From Haemonchus contortus (taxonomy: Eukaryota; Nematoda; Chromadorea; Rhabditida; Trichostrongylidae): a stretch of 64,000 bases of DNA. The notes under the pieces were generated by a model, which saw only the letters and a program-made list of their open reading frames with translations, did no database searches and was not told where the DNA came from. Position 1 is the first letter of the stretch. Every line of letters begins with the position of its first letter. The position numbers and the translations under genes were made by a program. Location: assembly GCA_000469685.2 (NCBI GenBank), contig LS997566.1:36248420-36312419 (forward strand), in the 5' to 3' direction. Of this stretch, positions 21,965-32,483 are shown piece by piece.

Positions 21965-22458
21965 AGGCACTGTTCACGAAAAACTGGTTTCGGAGATTTG
22001 CACATGGTTTGAATTCGACACCTCCTCTGATACCACTTGTGGAGGTATGAGGTCGGAAATGGTCTGGATAGGGCACAATAAGGGGCTGGAGAGTGAGCCA
22101 CGGTCGCCCTCCGCCCATCGCTAGACTGACTATCGCATTGGAGCAAAGTTGGTGAAAAATCGATAAGGTGGTTGGCAAATTGCCAGTCTGCCAGTCAGAT
22201 TGTCAGGCAAATTGGGTGTGTTGTCTGCTATTGCAGACATTGCGTCGCCTTCGCGCACTCGCCCAACACTCCCTTAACTCCCGTTTTTCCAATGTGGAAC
22301 TCGTCCAACCCCCCCCCCTTCCAGCTCTTTTTTGACCCCTTCTATTTCATTTTGTTCATCGTTTTTTGCGCTTTTTTCGTTGTTATCGCTTTATTCTAGA
22401 GTAGTTCTATGAATTCCCGCCAAAAAAGGGCACCCTAAATTTATCGTAAACGGTGCCT
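21965..22458. mobile_element. TTAA-site inverted-repeat element, copy A2
   Basis: Flanked by TTAA on both sides (21961-21964, 22459-22462), with ends AGGCACTGTTCACG and the inverse CGTAAACGGTGCCT. It closely matches A1. No transposase. A mariner has inserted just beyond its right TTAA. Confidence 0.88.
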
Positions 22459-22465
22459 TTAATTA

Positions 22466-23727
22466 TTAGGTTGAGTCATAAGTCCTCGGACAAATTGGCA
22501 ATGATAATATTTATCTTACAATTATTAAACGACAATAGCGAATCATTTGAAGTATGCCCCATTGGCATCGATGGTCTTCTGCCAATGCTTGGGCAAATCG
22601 TAGATGCCCTTGCTTTAGAACGCTGGGAGCTGGCCCTTGGAGAACTGCACCAGTGCCATTTTGATGTCGTCGCGGGTTTGAAAGTCCTGACCATCCAGAT
22701 GACGTTGAAGATGGGGAAAAAGGTGGTAATTCGGGGGATCCAAGTCTGAGGAACATGGTTGGTGTGGTAAACTTGTTCTGCCGAAATTCGTCAGTTCAGT
22801 TTTGGTCGTTCTTGCAATGTGAGGGCGAGCGTTGTCGTGCTGGAAGTGAACTTTGTGCTGCTGTGGACGTGTAGCTTCGGGATTCGCCTTCAAATTCCTC
22901 AGTTGCGCAATGTAGACGTGTGCGGTCACTGTGCATCCTTCTTCTAGCAGCTCCCATTATTCGACACGGAGAGCGCTCCACCAGAATCAGAGCACAACCT
23001 CCTTGGCGTGTACGTTGGGTTTGGGGGAGTCTTCTGCATGCGCACCTTTGTCAATCCATTGAGCACGCCGGCGAACGTTAGAGTAGAGGTTCGACTTCGC
23101 ACCCCTGGTGACTAGGTACTCGAGCCACGTGTGGTGCCCTTGAGCGTGAGGAGAGAAAGTGCCATGTCGTCGCGGCGGTCTATGTCATACTGCTTCAAAA
23201 CATGAGGCATCTATGGACCGAGCTTTCGCACCTTGTCGATTGACTTCAATTCACGAAGAACTGTGGACTGACTCCCCAAGGGTGGCTGCCAGTTCACGAG
23301 TAGTTTGATACGGATCGGCTTCCACCTGGCTCCGCAGCACCTTCAAATCCAACTTCATTGAGCGTCCCGAACGGTCTTCGTTTTCGACGGGATAGTCGCC
23401 CGATGCGAACTTCTGGTGCCACTTGTAAATTGTACACCTCCTGCTTGTAAATGTCCTTCATACCTCTATCGATTGCCGCAGGTTAAAGGCCAGATAAAAA
23501 AAATAAATATGATGGTGTTGCGGATGTGGAGTTGCGATGGCTTGAAATCATGAGGCATAGTTGCTGGAAAGGGAATAGTTAGTGCCTTCTCCAGTATGCG
23601 TTCGGAAGAGCTTGCCATACTCTATCTAACAATGCCTCGCACGTTCATTTTCGTCACCTCTTTCAAGAGTTATGATCGCTAGAAGTCATCACTGTCATTT
23701 TGTCCGAGGACTTATGACTCAACCTAA
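22466..23727 (-). mobile_element. Mariner element M1 with dead transposase
   Basis: Terminal inverted repeats start TTAGGTTGAGTCATAAGTCC; 29 bp match perfectly at both ends, flanked by TA duplications (22464-22465, 23728-23729). The length is 1262 bp. The minus strand encodes a mariner-type transposase in broken frames. The conserved block HFQHDNARPH carries the second catalytic Asp. The third catalytic position, 34 residues later, is Asn (SSDLDPPNYHLF), where the family has Asp. Frames around 22.5-23.4 kb are interrupted. The intact ends with a ruined enzyme suggest it could only have moved in trans. Confidence 0.95.
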
Positions 23728-23729
23728 TA

Positions 23730-23926
23730 TTACCTATTTCTCAATATGGCACCTACTTGTTCCTGTTCAGTTTCGCCATTCGTCATCATAATTTGATATA
23801 AACACATTTGCGGATTCAATGCAGGACATGCCTGATTTAGATTATAGTATAACCCTAAAAATAACATTAACAGCAATACTGATAACAAAAATCATGATAA
23901 TAGTCAATACTAATATACATTTTCAG
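23730..23926. other. Intronic flank
   Basis: AT-rich sequence between the mariner and the next exon; nothing else seen. Confidence 0.4.
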
Positions 23927-23996
23927 TGCGAACGATAAAGCGAAAGTTCGTCGAATCCTAGAAGAAGCACTTGTTGCAGAGCTAGACTGGAAAGTT
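23927..23996 (+). CDS. Internal exon with strong splice sites
   Basis: Acceptor ATACATTTTCAG, 70 bp, donor AAAGTT|GTAAGTG. After one base it has 23 open codons: ANDKAKVRRILEEALVAELD then WKV. This is one of the clearest host exons, with both sites near consensus and an amphipathic helical peptide. Its neighbours are transposons on both sides, so the gene's introns have been heavily invaded. The exon at 27545 may belong to the same plus-strand gene but does not join directly in phase. Product unknown. Confidence 0.5.
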
Positions 23997-24204
23997 GTAA
24001 GTGTGTAATTGGCCATTCAAGTCATTTTGAAACGTCAAACTTGAACTTGACATCAGAACGAATCATTACCTTAACTCGCTTCTGTTTCTAACAATTCGGA
24101 ATATCAAGATTCCATATCCACCCTCTCCAAAGCAATCAGAGCGTGTTAAAACCATATATTGAGTTCAAATTAGATTTCGCCCTAATTCCAGATCATATCT
24201 TTCT

Positions 24205-25095
24205 TGAGGGCTGAGCTGGTGCGAAAATTGCAAATATAGTCTGGATCTCCCTTTTTATACAGCAACACAGTTTTGCTAGTTATCCTCGAATTGGGCATTC
24301 CGACAAGTGCTGCCTGAAGAGCCTAGACAGAGTTCTGACGATAACTGGTGGAAGATTCTTCAGATGTTCTGGTTTAATCCTATCGGGGCCGGGCACCGCA
24401 CAGTTCTTCATCGTGATTGCATGTCGAATTTCGGAAGGGAGTACTGAAGGAGCGATGTATTCGTCTTGCCTGAAATGGCGGGTAGGCAGGTAGACGTGGC
24501 TGTCGAAGGGATGCGAGTACAGGTGACTCTCATGTCCATCGCAAATGAGAGGGGTTCTGGAACTGCGAGTTACCATGGATGGTGTGCTCTCCATTCCATT
24601 CCATGTGGAGCTCATCAGCCGTCCTTCTGGGGCAATGCTGGCGTTGGAATCACCGACGGTGGCCTTGAAGGAAGTATGACCTTCTCTGTAGAGCCTCTCC
24701 AGATCTGTATAGAGCGCTTCCAGCTCTTCGTCGTACCTCGATGTTGATGCTAAACAACGAAGGTTGTTAGAGCTGGGGTTGAGCCATGTTTTCTCATTTG
24801 CACACGTCCGAATCGAGTTGTCAAGCTTTCGTACGAATGGATATTCATAACTAAGTGCGTGTTGACGAGGTCAACTACACCGCCGAGGCCTCTAGTGCCG
24901 CATGTTTCTAAAATTAGTTCTTCGAGCGATGCCTTCTCGACTCGGTCAGTTCGATGACTTCGTACTTGGTCTTCCTAGCTTGCATCAGTTCTTCTATACA
25001 CGGCTCCTATGCAAGCGTCTGTACGTTGAAAGTACAGATCGTAATCTAGTCCTTCTCCCCTAAGGCGGTCTGTCATGGCCCTGAGATTTGAGCAC
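24205..25095 (-). mobile_element. RTE-type retrotransposon fragment with internal deletion
   Basis: The minus strand matches the fuller RTE copy at 27.76-32.1 kb: endonuclease end (CGATGGACATGAGAGTCACC) joined straight to RT-fingers sequence (YLPTRHFRQDEYIAPSVLPS, then CAVPGPDRIKPEHLK). Relative to that copy about 580 bp (28836-29411) is missing at the join. Frames are broken. Dead copy. Confidence 0.9.
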
Positions 25096-25204
25096 CCCCT
25101 TCCGAACGGTCATACCCAACGTGGCAATATTGGGGGCTCCTTCAGGTTAAGGAGAATGAGGATTTTATTACTGTTTTTACTGTTTTTGGCATATGAATAT
25201 CCAC

Positions 25205-26635
25205 GTGTGCGTAGCCACTGATCCATAGCAATATGTTTGAAGCTTCTCAGCTTAAAAAGACAGTAGAATATCTATGCAGCTAGCACATGTGCTGCAACAT
25301 GCTACAATTTCTATTTGCTTTCCAGTCCTGCTTTCTAGGACTCCAAACCAATGCAAACTCGACAGGCCATCTTTAATCAGGGACTATAAGGGGGAGTCAA
25401 GTGGGTCAAGATCTGAAAAATATGATGGCCATTCCTCTTTGCCAAAGAAGTCGACCAGCTGTCGGCAGCACCACTCGCGGGCAAGCTTTGGCTCTGTGCG
25501 CTGGACTAGCGTCTTGCCGGAAGGACCACGAGCTTTTTCAGGGAACGTACTCGGATCGGTGCTTCATTACGTCCACTACGCTCTTTGAGTACCGGTGAAC
25601 GTCTTACCCTTGCCATTGACTTCCTCAGAAGGCAAAATTTTTCTATTTTTATAGTAGCCTTTTTGTGAGAGACTACACATTAGATGTTTCTGTCTGGAAC
25701 GCGAACGTGTTGGTTTTTGAGGGATGGTTTCACTGTAAAAATTTTTGGCCAGAGAAAACGATGAAGGGTTGCATGTCTCCACTGAAGTGGGTTTGCGGCT
25801 TTCTGCATTTTTTGGGCCCTGCGGTGTTTGTTGAGATCGGAATTGAGGCGACAGTTCTGCATACGGTAGAAACGGCAATGAAGATTTGACAATCCGTTTC
25901 ACCGACAACTTCGATGGTTCCTGCTCCTTCGTCGTCTTTTTTATGTGTCACCCAATATCATGATCGACACGCAAATGAGCCATTTTGATAGCCCTATCTC
26001 TGGGAGCGCTGGCCTTTCTACCCTCTCTTAGCTTGCCTTTGAAGAATCGGCACTAGTTACCCTAGACTGCCCCACTTTGTTGAGAATGGGCTAGACTTCT
26101 ATCGATTTTTTTTTCAATAAAATGAAACCGACTAGAAACTTGCCTGGAGAGGTAAGTCGACCCGTAGAACACGATTATCACTTCCACTCGTCATAAAGAT
26201 GCCTAGCGCTCGTGCCACAGGTGCCGGGGCAAGTTTTCAGCAAGAATAGTGACCAAGCTCCTTTTGCTGCCAGCGCCTGTAGAGCAATCCCTAGGCATCT
26301 TCATGACGAGTGAATGTGATATTCGTGTTCTACGGGTCGAATTACCCCTCTAAGCAAGTTTCTAGTCGGTTTCATCCTCTTGGAAAAAAATTCGATAGAA
26401 ATCCAGCCCATTCTAGACAAAGTGGGAGGGTAACTAGTGCCGAAGAATCTTCTCCTCTGTTCGGTTTAATAGCTTCCTCTGCGGATGTTATAGGAAGCAC
26501 AAGCAATTTTATAATGCCCCTCCGCCTCTCGCAAGTCAATGATTCCGAGTGATATTGAATGGGCCTCCTTCACCTGAAAGTTTCACTTCAGTAACCATGC
26601 ATATTGCAAGAAAACCTTATGCAACTACTTGATAG
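25205..26635 (-). mobile_element. Tc1/mariner-superfamily element, eroded copy T3
   Basis: On the minus strand it parallels copies T1 (32.5 kb) and T2 (48 kb): TTGCAATATGCAT near the start, the NKHRRAQKMQK and QKIFTVKPSLKNQHVRV transposase stretch, and TGGAGTCCTAGAAAGCAGG near the end. Both terminal repeats are worn away, and about 120 bp near the end is missing. A 395-bp foldback element is inserted at 26048. The transposase frame is broken throughout. Confidence 0.82.
26048..26442. mobile_element. Foldback element nested in Tc1-like copy T3
   Basis: The ends are CGGCACTAGTTACCCT and its inverse GGGTAACTAGTGCCG; the arms pair over roughly 190 bp each (for example TGAAACCGACTAGAAACTTG on the left and its inverse on the right). 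AAGAAT flanks both sides (26042-26047, 26443-26448), a 6-bp target duplication. No coding capacity. Confidence 0.85.
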
Positions 26636-26639
26636 CGGA

Positions 26640-27544
26640 TCAAGTGAGTTCGACAGATTACTTCTACCTCACGTTGGTGAGAGGTTTCGGGCCATACAAG
26701 CCGACACTTGATGGTAAAGACGAAAGCGTATGGCAGAGCAACAGATTGCCCTCTCTTTCGGTAAACAGATATTTCCCCCAGCGAGTTCTTGTCCTTAATC
26801 CAGAGTGCAGTTAAACGTAACGAAGGGGGGGGGGGGGGTATTTGGACGAAATTTCGGTTGTTGCATCTTAGCAAAGAGCTCACCACATCAGGCCAAAACT
26901 GCACAAAACTGCCATTCACTGTTGCTATGGGTCGTGACAAGGGCTCGAGTCATGGGTATCCTACATGGATATCAGTATTGACTGTGAAACAAGGGATGTA
27001 GCACATGCACAATGTCGCGAACTTGGATGCTGAATTAAGAAAAAGCGCAAAAAGTCAATTAAATGACGAACTGCACTGCAACACCAACACATTTTCATTT
27101 TGGTCCAACCCAGAAAATTCATTTGATCCTTTCCCACATTTCTCATTCGATCCTTTCCATGTTTATGACCACTCTTGGAGCTGTTGTGATGTTTTTCGGC
27201 ACGAGCGGCACTTCTCTGAAATTACCCCAGAAAGAGATTCAGGTGGCCAGTTCTCTTTTCAAGAGGCCTCAAACAAATTGATGTAAACGGGTTGAAAACT
27301 TCATTTAGTAGGTCATCTTCCCAAATTGCCCACAACAGCCATAACAGATTAAAACAGTCGCGCAATTTGAGCTGATCGTGTGTAATATTACATCCAAAAC
27401 CGATTGACAAAACCAAGTGGATTAATATATTAAAGCGTACAGACTAATCTTTGTTTGCAATATGAGGTCTAATCAAAACGTTCAAATATCTATACTCAGA
27501 TCTATTAAAAAATTTTCGGCAACGGGAATTCATTTGCTTTTCAG
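26640..27544. other. Mixed repeat fragments
   Basis: About 26680-26790 matches the 5' untranslated end of the RTE element at 41.04-41.15 kb (GAGAGGTTTCGG, CATACAAG). About 26825-26990 matches the interior of TTAA elements A7/A8, with a poly-G run at 26826. From 27000 an ORF reads FDPFPHFSFDPFHVYDHSWS, but it lacks splice support. Confidence 0.5.
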
Positions 27545-27601
27545 TTGTACAAAATGATGATGATGCTCGTGAAACCCGGTGTGAAGTGAAGCTATTGAAC
27601 A
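27545..27601 (+). CDS. Internal exon with strong splice sites
   Basis: Acceptor TCATTTGCTTTTCAG, 57 bp, donor GAACA|GTAAGTTTT. Only one frame is open: VQNDDDDARETRCEVKLLN. Phase is 1 in and 1 out. Acidic and charged peptide, product unknown. The RTE element begins within about 160 bp, so the next intron has probably been expanded by retrotransposons. Confidence 0.5.
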
Positions 27602-29340
27602 GTAAGTTTTTTTTTTCAAAAACCACTCCCAAAACAGGTCACTGTATCTCACTGGATCTTATTCTGCAAATATATGAGCAGCAGTTCCCCTGACTTTGAT
27701 CGGTCTATTCAAGTGGTTCTACGGATCTCATTCCACTGAGGTTTCTCTCTCACTGGACTATCCCAGCCGGTTGGCGACGAGGGCGTCTTCAGGTGGCGGA
27801 TAGGCGAGTTAATCGTCAACCAAAAGTCGCAAATACTTGCCCAGACGCAGAGGATTCAGGAGCTGGACTCCCTGATTTTAGTTTGCTGGTTGATTCTGTT
27901 TCTCGCAGGCGTATCCACGCATACATGTGCGAAGAGTCTGTGGGTTGGTATCCTGCCTATCGACTCAGCCAAGAGCTTGCATTCGATAGACTGGGAAGTA
28001 TCTAGAAGGCGATTCGGTGCCGCCTCCAAAAACAAAGCCCCTCATCCACGTCGGGATAGCCTGGCAAGCCCCCGGAGTCAACCTACCCCCACGTCAGAGC
28101 CTGGCAAACTGCACGTTGGGTATCTACACGCCAAAAACAGTAAGAAAAATGGGCCTCATCCATCTGAAGCTGAGGGGCCCCCGATACGATAGCGTTGGGA
28201 GTCAGTACTGGTCGGCAGAGGCCGCTAAAATCTTAGGGCTCAAACAGGCTGCCTAAACAGGGGACAGGATTAAGATGGCGATCTGTACTTCCAAGGTACG
28301 GACGCTTGCATGGGAACCATGTGTAGAAGACCTGATGATGCAAGCTAGGAAGATCAAGTACGGACTGACCGAGACGAGAGGTCATCGCCAGCTGCACGCT
28401 GTATTTGAGACTGGAGAAGAACTATTATTTATAGAAACATGCGGCACTAGAGGCCTCGGCGGTGTAGTTGTCCTCGTCAACACGCACTTAGCTATGAATA
28501 TTCATTCGTACAAAAGCTTGGAACTCGAATCGGGCGTTTGCAATTGAGAAAACATGGCTTAATCCCAGCTCTAGCAACCTTCGTTGTTTATGCACATACA
28601 TCGAGGTACGACGAAGAGCTGGAAGCGCTCTATACAGATCTGGAGAGGCTCTACAGAGAAGGTCATACTTCCTTCAAGGCCAGCGTCGGTGATTCCAACG
28701 CCAGCATTGCCCCAGAAGGACGGCTGATGAGCTACACATCAGCGCTCATGGAACGGAATGGAGAGCACACCATCCATGGTAACTCGCAGTTCCAGAACCC
28801 CTCTCATTTGCGATGGACATGAGAGTCACCTGCTGGGCAGTTCTATGGTGGAATAGAGCACAACATCTGCAATCGGAGATTTTGCCTGACTGACGGCGCT
28901 GTTGTTCCGAAGTTTTATACGGGATCGGAGTATGTTCTCCTTCGCGCTAGGATTCTGCTTTTCAATGCGTGGAGAGGGAGTAGGGAAGTTGAGGAAAAGA
29001 AGCCCGAAAACTTTTGTCAACTGGGATCACTTCGCTTCACTGACGAGTTTGTGAAAAGATCACGTTGGTGACAAAATCGATGAAGAACACAACCGGCTCG
29101 TCAAACATCTTCACGATAGCGCTATGAAAATAGAGTCTCAAAGATGCCAGAAAGGTCTCCCTCCGAAGATTCCTAAGGTGATACGGCAGTGTGGAATTGC
29201 GCGAGCTGCAAGCAATAACCAGCTAACGTCCGAACTTGCAAAGTTATGCAGAGAAGATCTGAGAAAGAAGGGCAGCAAGCTGCCGAGGATGGGAGAACAT
29301 TCGCGAAACCCGACGGAACTTCGCCGACTACAAGACGAAT

Positions 29341-30290
29341 ATGACTTTCCTTCGTCCTCCTGAGAGAGACGGAACAGTTACTGCATCTCGAAGGACAATA
29401 GAGAAGGTCATCTACTCGCATCTCTTCTACAGCCACGTCTACCTGCCTACCTGCCATTTCAGGCAAGACGAATACATCGCTCCTTCAGTACTTCCTTCCG
29501 AAATTCGACATGCAATCACGATCAAGAATTGTGCGGTGCCCGGCCCCGATAGGATCAAACCAGAACATCTGAAGAGTCTTCCACCAGTTATCGTCAGAAC
29601 TCTGGCTAGGCTCTTCACGCGGCACTTGACGGAATGCCGGAAACTAGCAGGACTGTGTTGCTGTATAAAAAGGGAGATCCGGACGACATTTGCAATTTTT
29701 GCCCAACCTACCTGCTGTCTGTAATCTACAAGCTTTTCACTCGCTTCATTCTTAACAGGATTGGTAGAATATTAGATGAAGGACAGCCATGCGAGCAAGC
29801 AGGGTTTCGGGGAGGGTTCAGTATAATCGATCACATCCACACTCTTACAAAACTCAATGAAGTATCACGGGAGTACAAAATGCCGTTATTTCTTACGTTT
29901 ATCGATTCGAAGAAAGCCATCGATACCGTTGAGTCAGTATGTAAGGATGCTTCGTAAGCTCTACAACAATTTCACAACCAGAATCTCACCATTCTACGAG
30001 AAAGTCATTATCAATGTGAAGAGAGGTGTCCCCTGAGGCGATACCATTTCGTCCAAACTTTCCAGCGCCGCCCTCGAGAATATCATGCGTCATTTGGAAA
30101 CGGAAGACTTGGGAATGAAGGTCGACAGCCGCGCATTTACATCACCTCTGCTTTACAGACGATATCGTCCCTATAACACCGAACATCGAGCAGGCCGAAC
30201 AAATGCTGGCCGAATTCGAAAACGCTTGTGGAATGATCGGATTATGTTTGAACCCAACGAGGAGGATGTTCATGCGAAACGGATTGGTAC
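29341..30290 (+). pseudogene. RTE reverse transcriptase domain, frameshifted
   Basis: Fragments in different frames cover fingers (LYKKGDPDDICNF; IYKLFTRFILNRIGRILDEG), the motif before the active site (DEGQPCEQAGFRGGFSIIDH), motif A (FIDSKKAIDTVES), the GVxxGDTIS-type motif (30025-30050, with a stop) and FTDD, where most RTEs have FADD. All catalytic aspartates are still readable, but at least three frame changes and several stops intervene. Confidence 0.88.
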
Positions 30291-30408
30291 CTAACGCTTC
30301 TTGAGCACTTAAGAACATCACAGGAGTAGTAAGAAGGCGAAAAACATCCGGCTCTGCGCTAACCTTTCCGATACTGCTTTGCCACACGCCTCAGAGAATT
30401 GTATTCTA

Positions 30409-31642
30409 TTAGTACAAAGTCTTCCGCCACGAATTTGATCGTTCTACTTTGTTTAAAAAAGTGTTGGTATTACGTCATCTCGTGTACGTGACGTATACAT
30501 ATTACTCTATCACCCCACTAGTTAGTGCTCTACTACCGTGCGTTTGCCGGCCACAATGACGCACAACCATCACAGCGACAAAATGTACCTTCGGCATTGC
30601 CTACTTATGTGTCACGAGCTTCAGTGCAAAGGAGACGCATGCTAAGCTAATGAAGACCTACGAGGAGGATGTCATCTCTCACGACACATGCAAAGTTTGG
30701 TTCGCTAAATTCAAAAAAGGAGATTTTACTTTCGAAGATGCTCCAAGGTCGGGTCGGCCGAGGGAGCTAGATTTGGATGTTTTGCGTTCCACGGTGGAGG
30801 AGGACTCGTACCTTACCACTAGAGAATTAGGGGCCAGGCTTGGCTTCGCCTTTAAAACTATTGCAATTGGACTGGAAAACTCGGGAAGACATCAAAGCTT
30901 GGTCATGGGTCCCACATGAATTGTCCGATCATGACCTCTCGAGGAAGGTTATCACCTGCACTTCTCTCCTCACTCTCCAAAAGAAGCGTCACTATCTGAA
31001 CTCGCTGATTACTGGAGATGAGAAATGGGTTCTCTACGATAACCCTGTGAGGAAGCGGGAATGGGTCAATAAGGGAGAGCAGCCAGAACCCGTCCCAAAG
31101 GCCGATCTTCACCCCAAGAAGGTTCTCCTGTCTTGCTGGTGGTCCAGGAAAGGCATGGAGCACTGAGAGCTGCTGGAAAAGGGAAAAACAATTAAAGCCA
31201 CAATGTATGTTGAGCAGCTTCAAAAGTTTAAGGCTCACATCGATCGTACACGTGGAAAAAATGCGGAAGTCTACTTCCACCATGACAACGCCAGATCCCA
31301 CACTGCAAAGGCGACCCAGGCCGAGCTGGAGAAGTACGACTGGGTGGTGATCCCCCAGGTCCCTTACAGCCCTGAGCTGGCTCCTTCCGACTATTGGCTA
31401 TTCAGCCATCTACAGCATTCCCTCAACGGAAAAAAATCGAAACGAAGGATGAAGTCGAAAAAGCACTAGACGAATTTTTCAAGTCCCAGCCCCCGTCCTT
31501 CTGGGAGGAGGGATGCGACAAGCTGCCCGAGCGTTGGCGTCGAGCAGTGGATGGAGATGGTGCCTACCTCTGATCTTCTGGTTAGTTCGTTTTTGAAAAA
31601 TTCTAAAAAAGTTCGTGGCGGAAGACTTTGTACACAACCTAA
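30409..31642 (+). mobile_element. Mariner element M2 with near-complete DD34D transposase
   Basis: The ends share TACAAAGTCTTCCGCCACGA and its inverse TCGTGGCGGAAGACTTTGTA. TA flanks both sides (30407-30408, 31643-31644). The left end lacks six bases present at the right. The plus strand encodes transposase pieces: the N-terminal DNA-binding part (SHDTCKVWFAKFKKGDFTFE), the first catalytic Asp in TGDEKWVLYDN, the second in HHDNARSHTAK and the third in SPELAPSDYW, the last two separated by exactly 34 residues. A frame change near 30850-30900 and a TGA near 31165 break it. Inserted into the RTE at 27.76-32.1 kb, so it is younger than that element. Confidence 0.96.
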
Positions 31643-32483
31643 TACGAAAGCAGGACTGGCATGCAGTTTGCGTCATCCGACGCGCTGTGGAGAAGGCATT
31701 GCTCGGAATTCCTCTATACACGCAAGTGCAGAAGGGAATCCGGAGTTCAGAGCTTCGTTATCGAACAGTGATCAGGGATGCCGTTGATTACGCCAAGAAA
31801 TCGAAGATCAGGTGGGCTGGAAACGTCATGTGTAGTGATGACCGCTGGACCAGGGCCGTCACGAACTGGATCCCTGGGAACATCAAAGGAATACTAGCAC
31901 GGCTGCTAGCTCGATGGTTAGGTTTCTTGCTGAAGGCTCTGTAGAAAGGGTGATATGCCCCGTGTCCCTCGAGCAAGTGCGACACTGGACTACTTTGGCT
32001 CGCGACAGGGACGAAAAGAGCGTTAATGACGCCCGCTCGAGGAAATCGATGATCAACGGGACGACAGGAGATACAGCGCAGGTTTTATTGTTCGGATAAT
32101 CTTGACTAGCAAATGAAAAAATGAAAATAAACGCGCACTCGTGTTTCCCTTTTTCCTTTCGCTTCGTTCTATACCCGATTTGTTGTACTGCAAAAAACAA
32201 CTGAATTCGATCGAATGAGACTTATCGAGAATAATAGTGAAATAGAAAGTGGGGAATGTTCCCTCTCTCCTGCCAGGGTTCGGGAACATCTCCCCGAAGA
32301 CGGCGTCGCGCACGCCGCACCCGCCGCGTATCGCAGGATTGCGATGGAAGATTGGAGCGTGCAATTTGTGAGGTGGGAAGTCCTTTAATTATTTCAATTG
32401 GCTGGCCGCTTCCTTCAATTTCAATGCGGTATTGATCGTCACTAATATAGGAACAGTTATTCCAATTAAACAAGTCTAATATA

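Larger units (their letters stand above)
27760..32095 (+). mobile_element. RTE-type non-LTR retrotransposon, split by mariner M2
   Basis: Plus-strand order of domains follows an RTE polyprotein. The apurinic-type endonuclease comes first (28275-28830: MMQARKIKYGLTETRG; GDSNASIAP where the family has GDFNA). A linker follows, then reverse transcriptase (29341-30290: CAVPGPDRIKPEHLKSLPPV; LYKKGDPDDICNF; motif A FIDSKKAID; catalytic box FTDD at 30152-30163). The C-terminal tail is at 31643-31945 (DYAKKSKIRWAGNVM; RWTRAVTNWIPGNIKG). The coding frame is broken at many points. A 1234-bp mariner sits at 30409-31642, between the RT domain and the tail. The element is dead. Exact 5' start and target duplication were not resolved. 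Confidence 0.9.
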
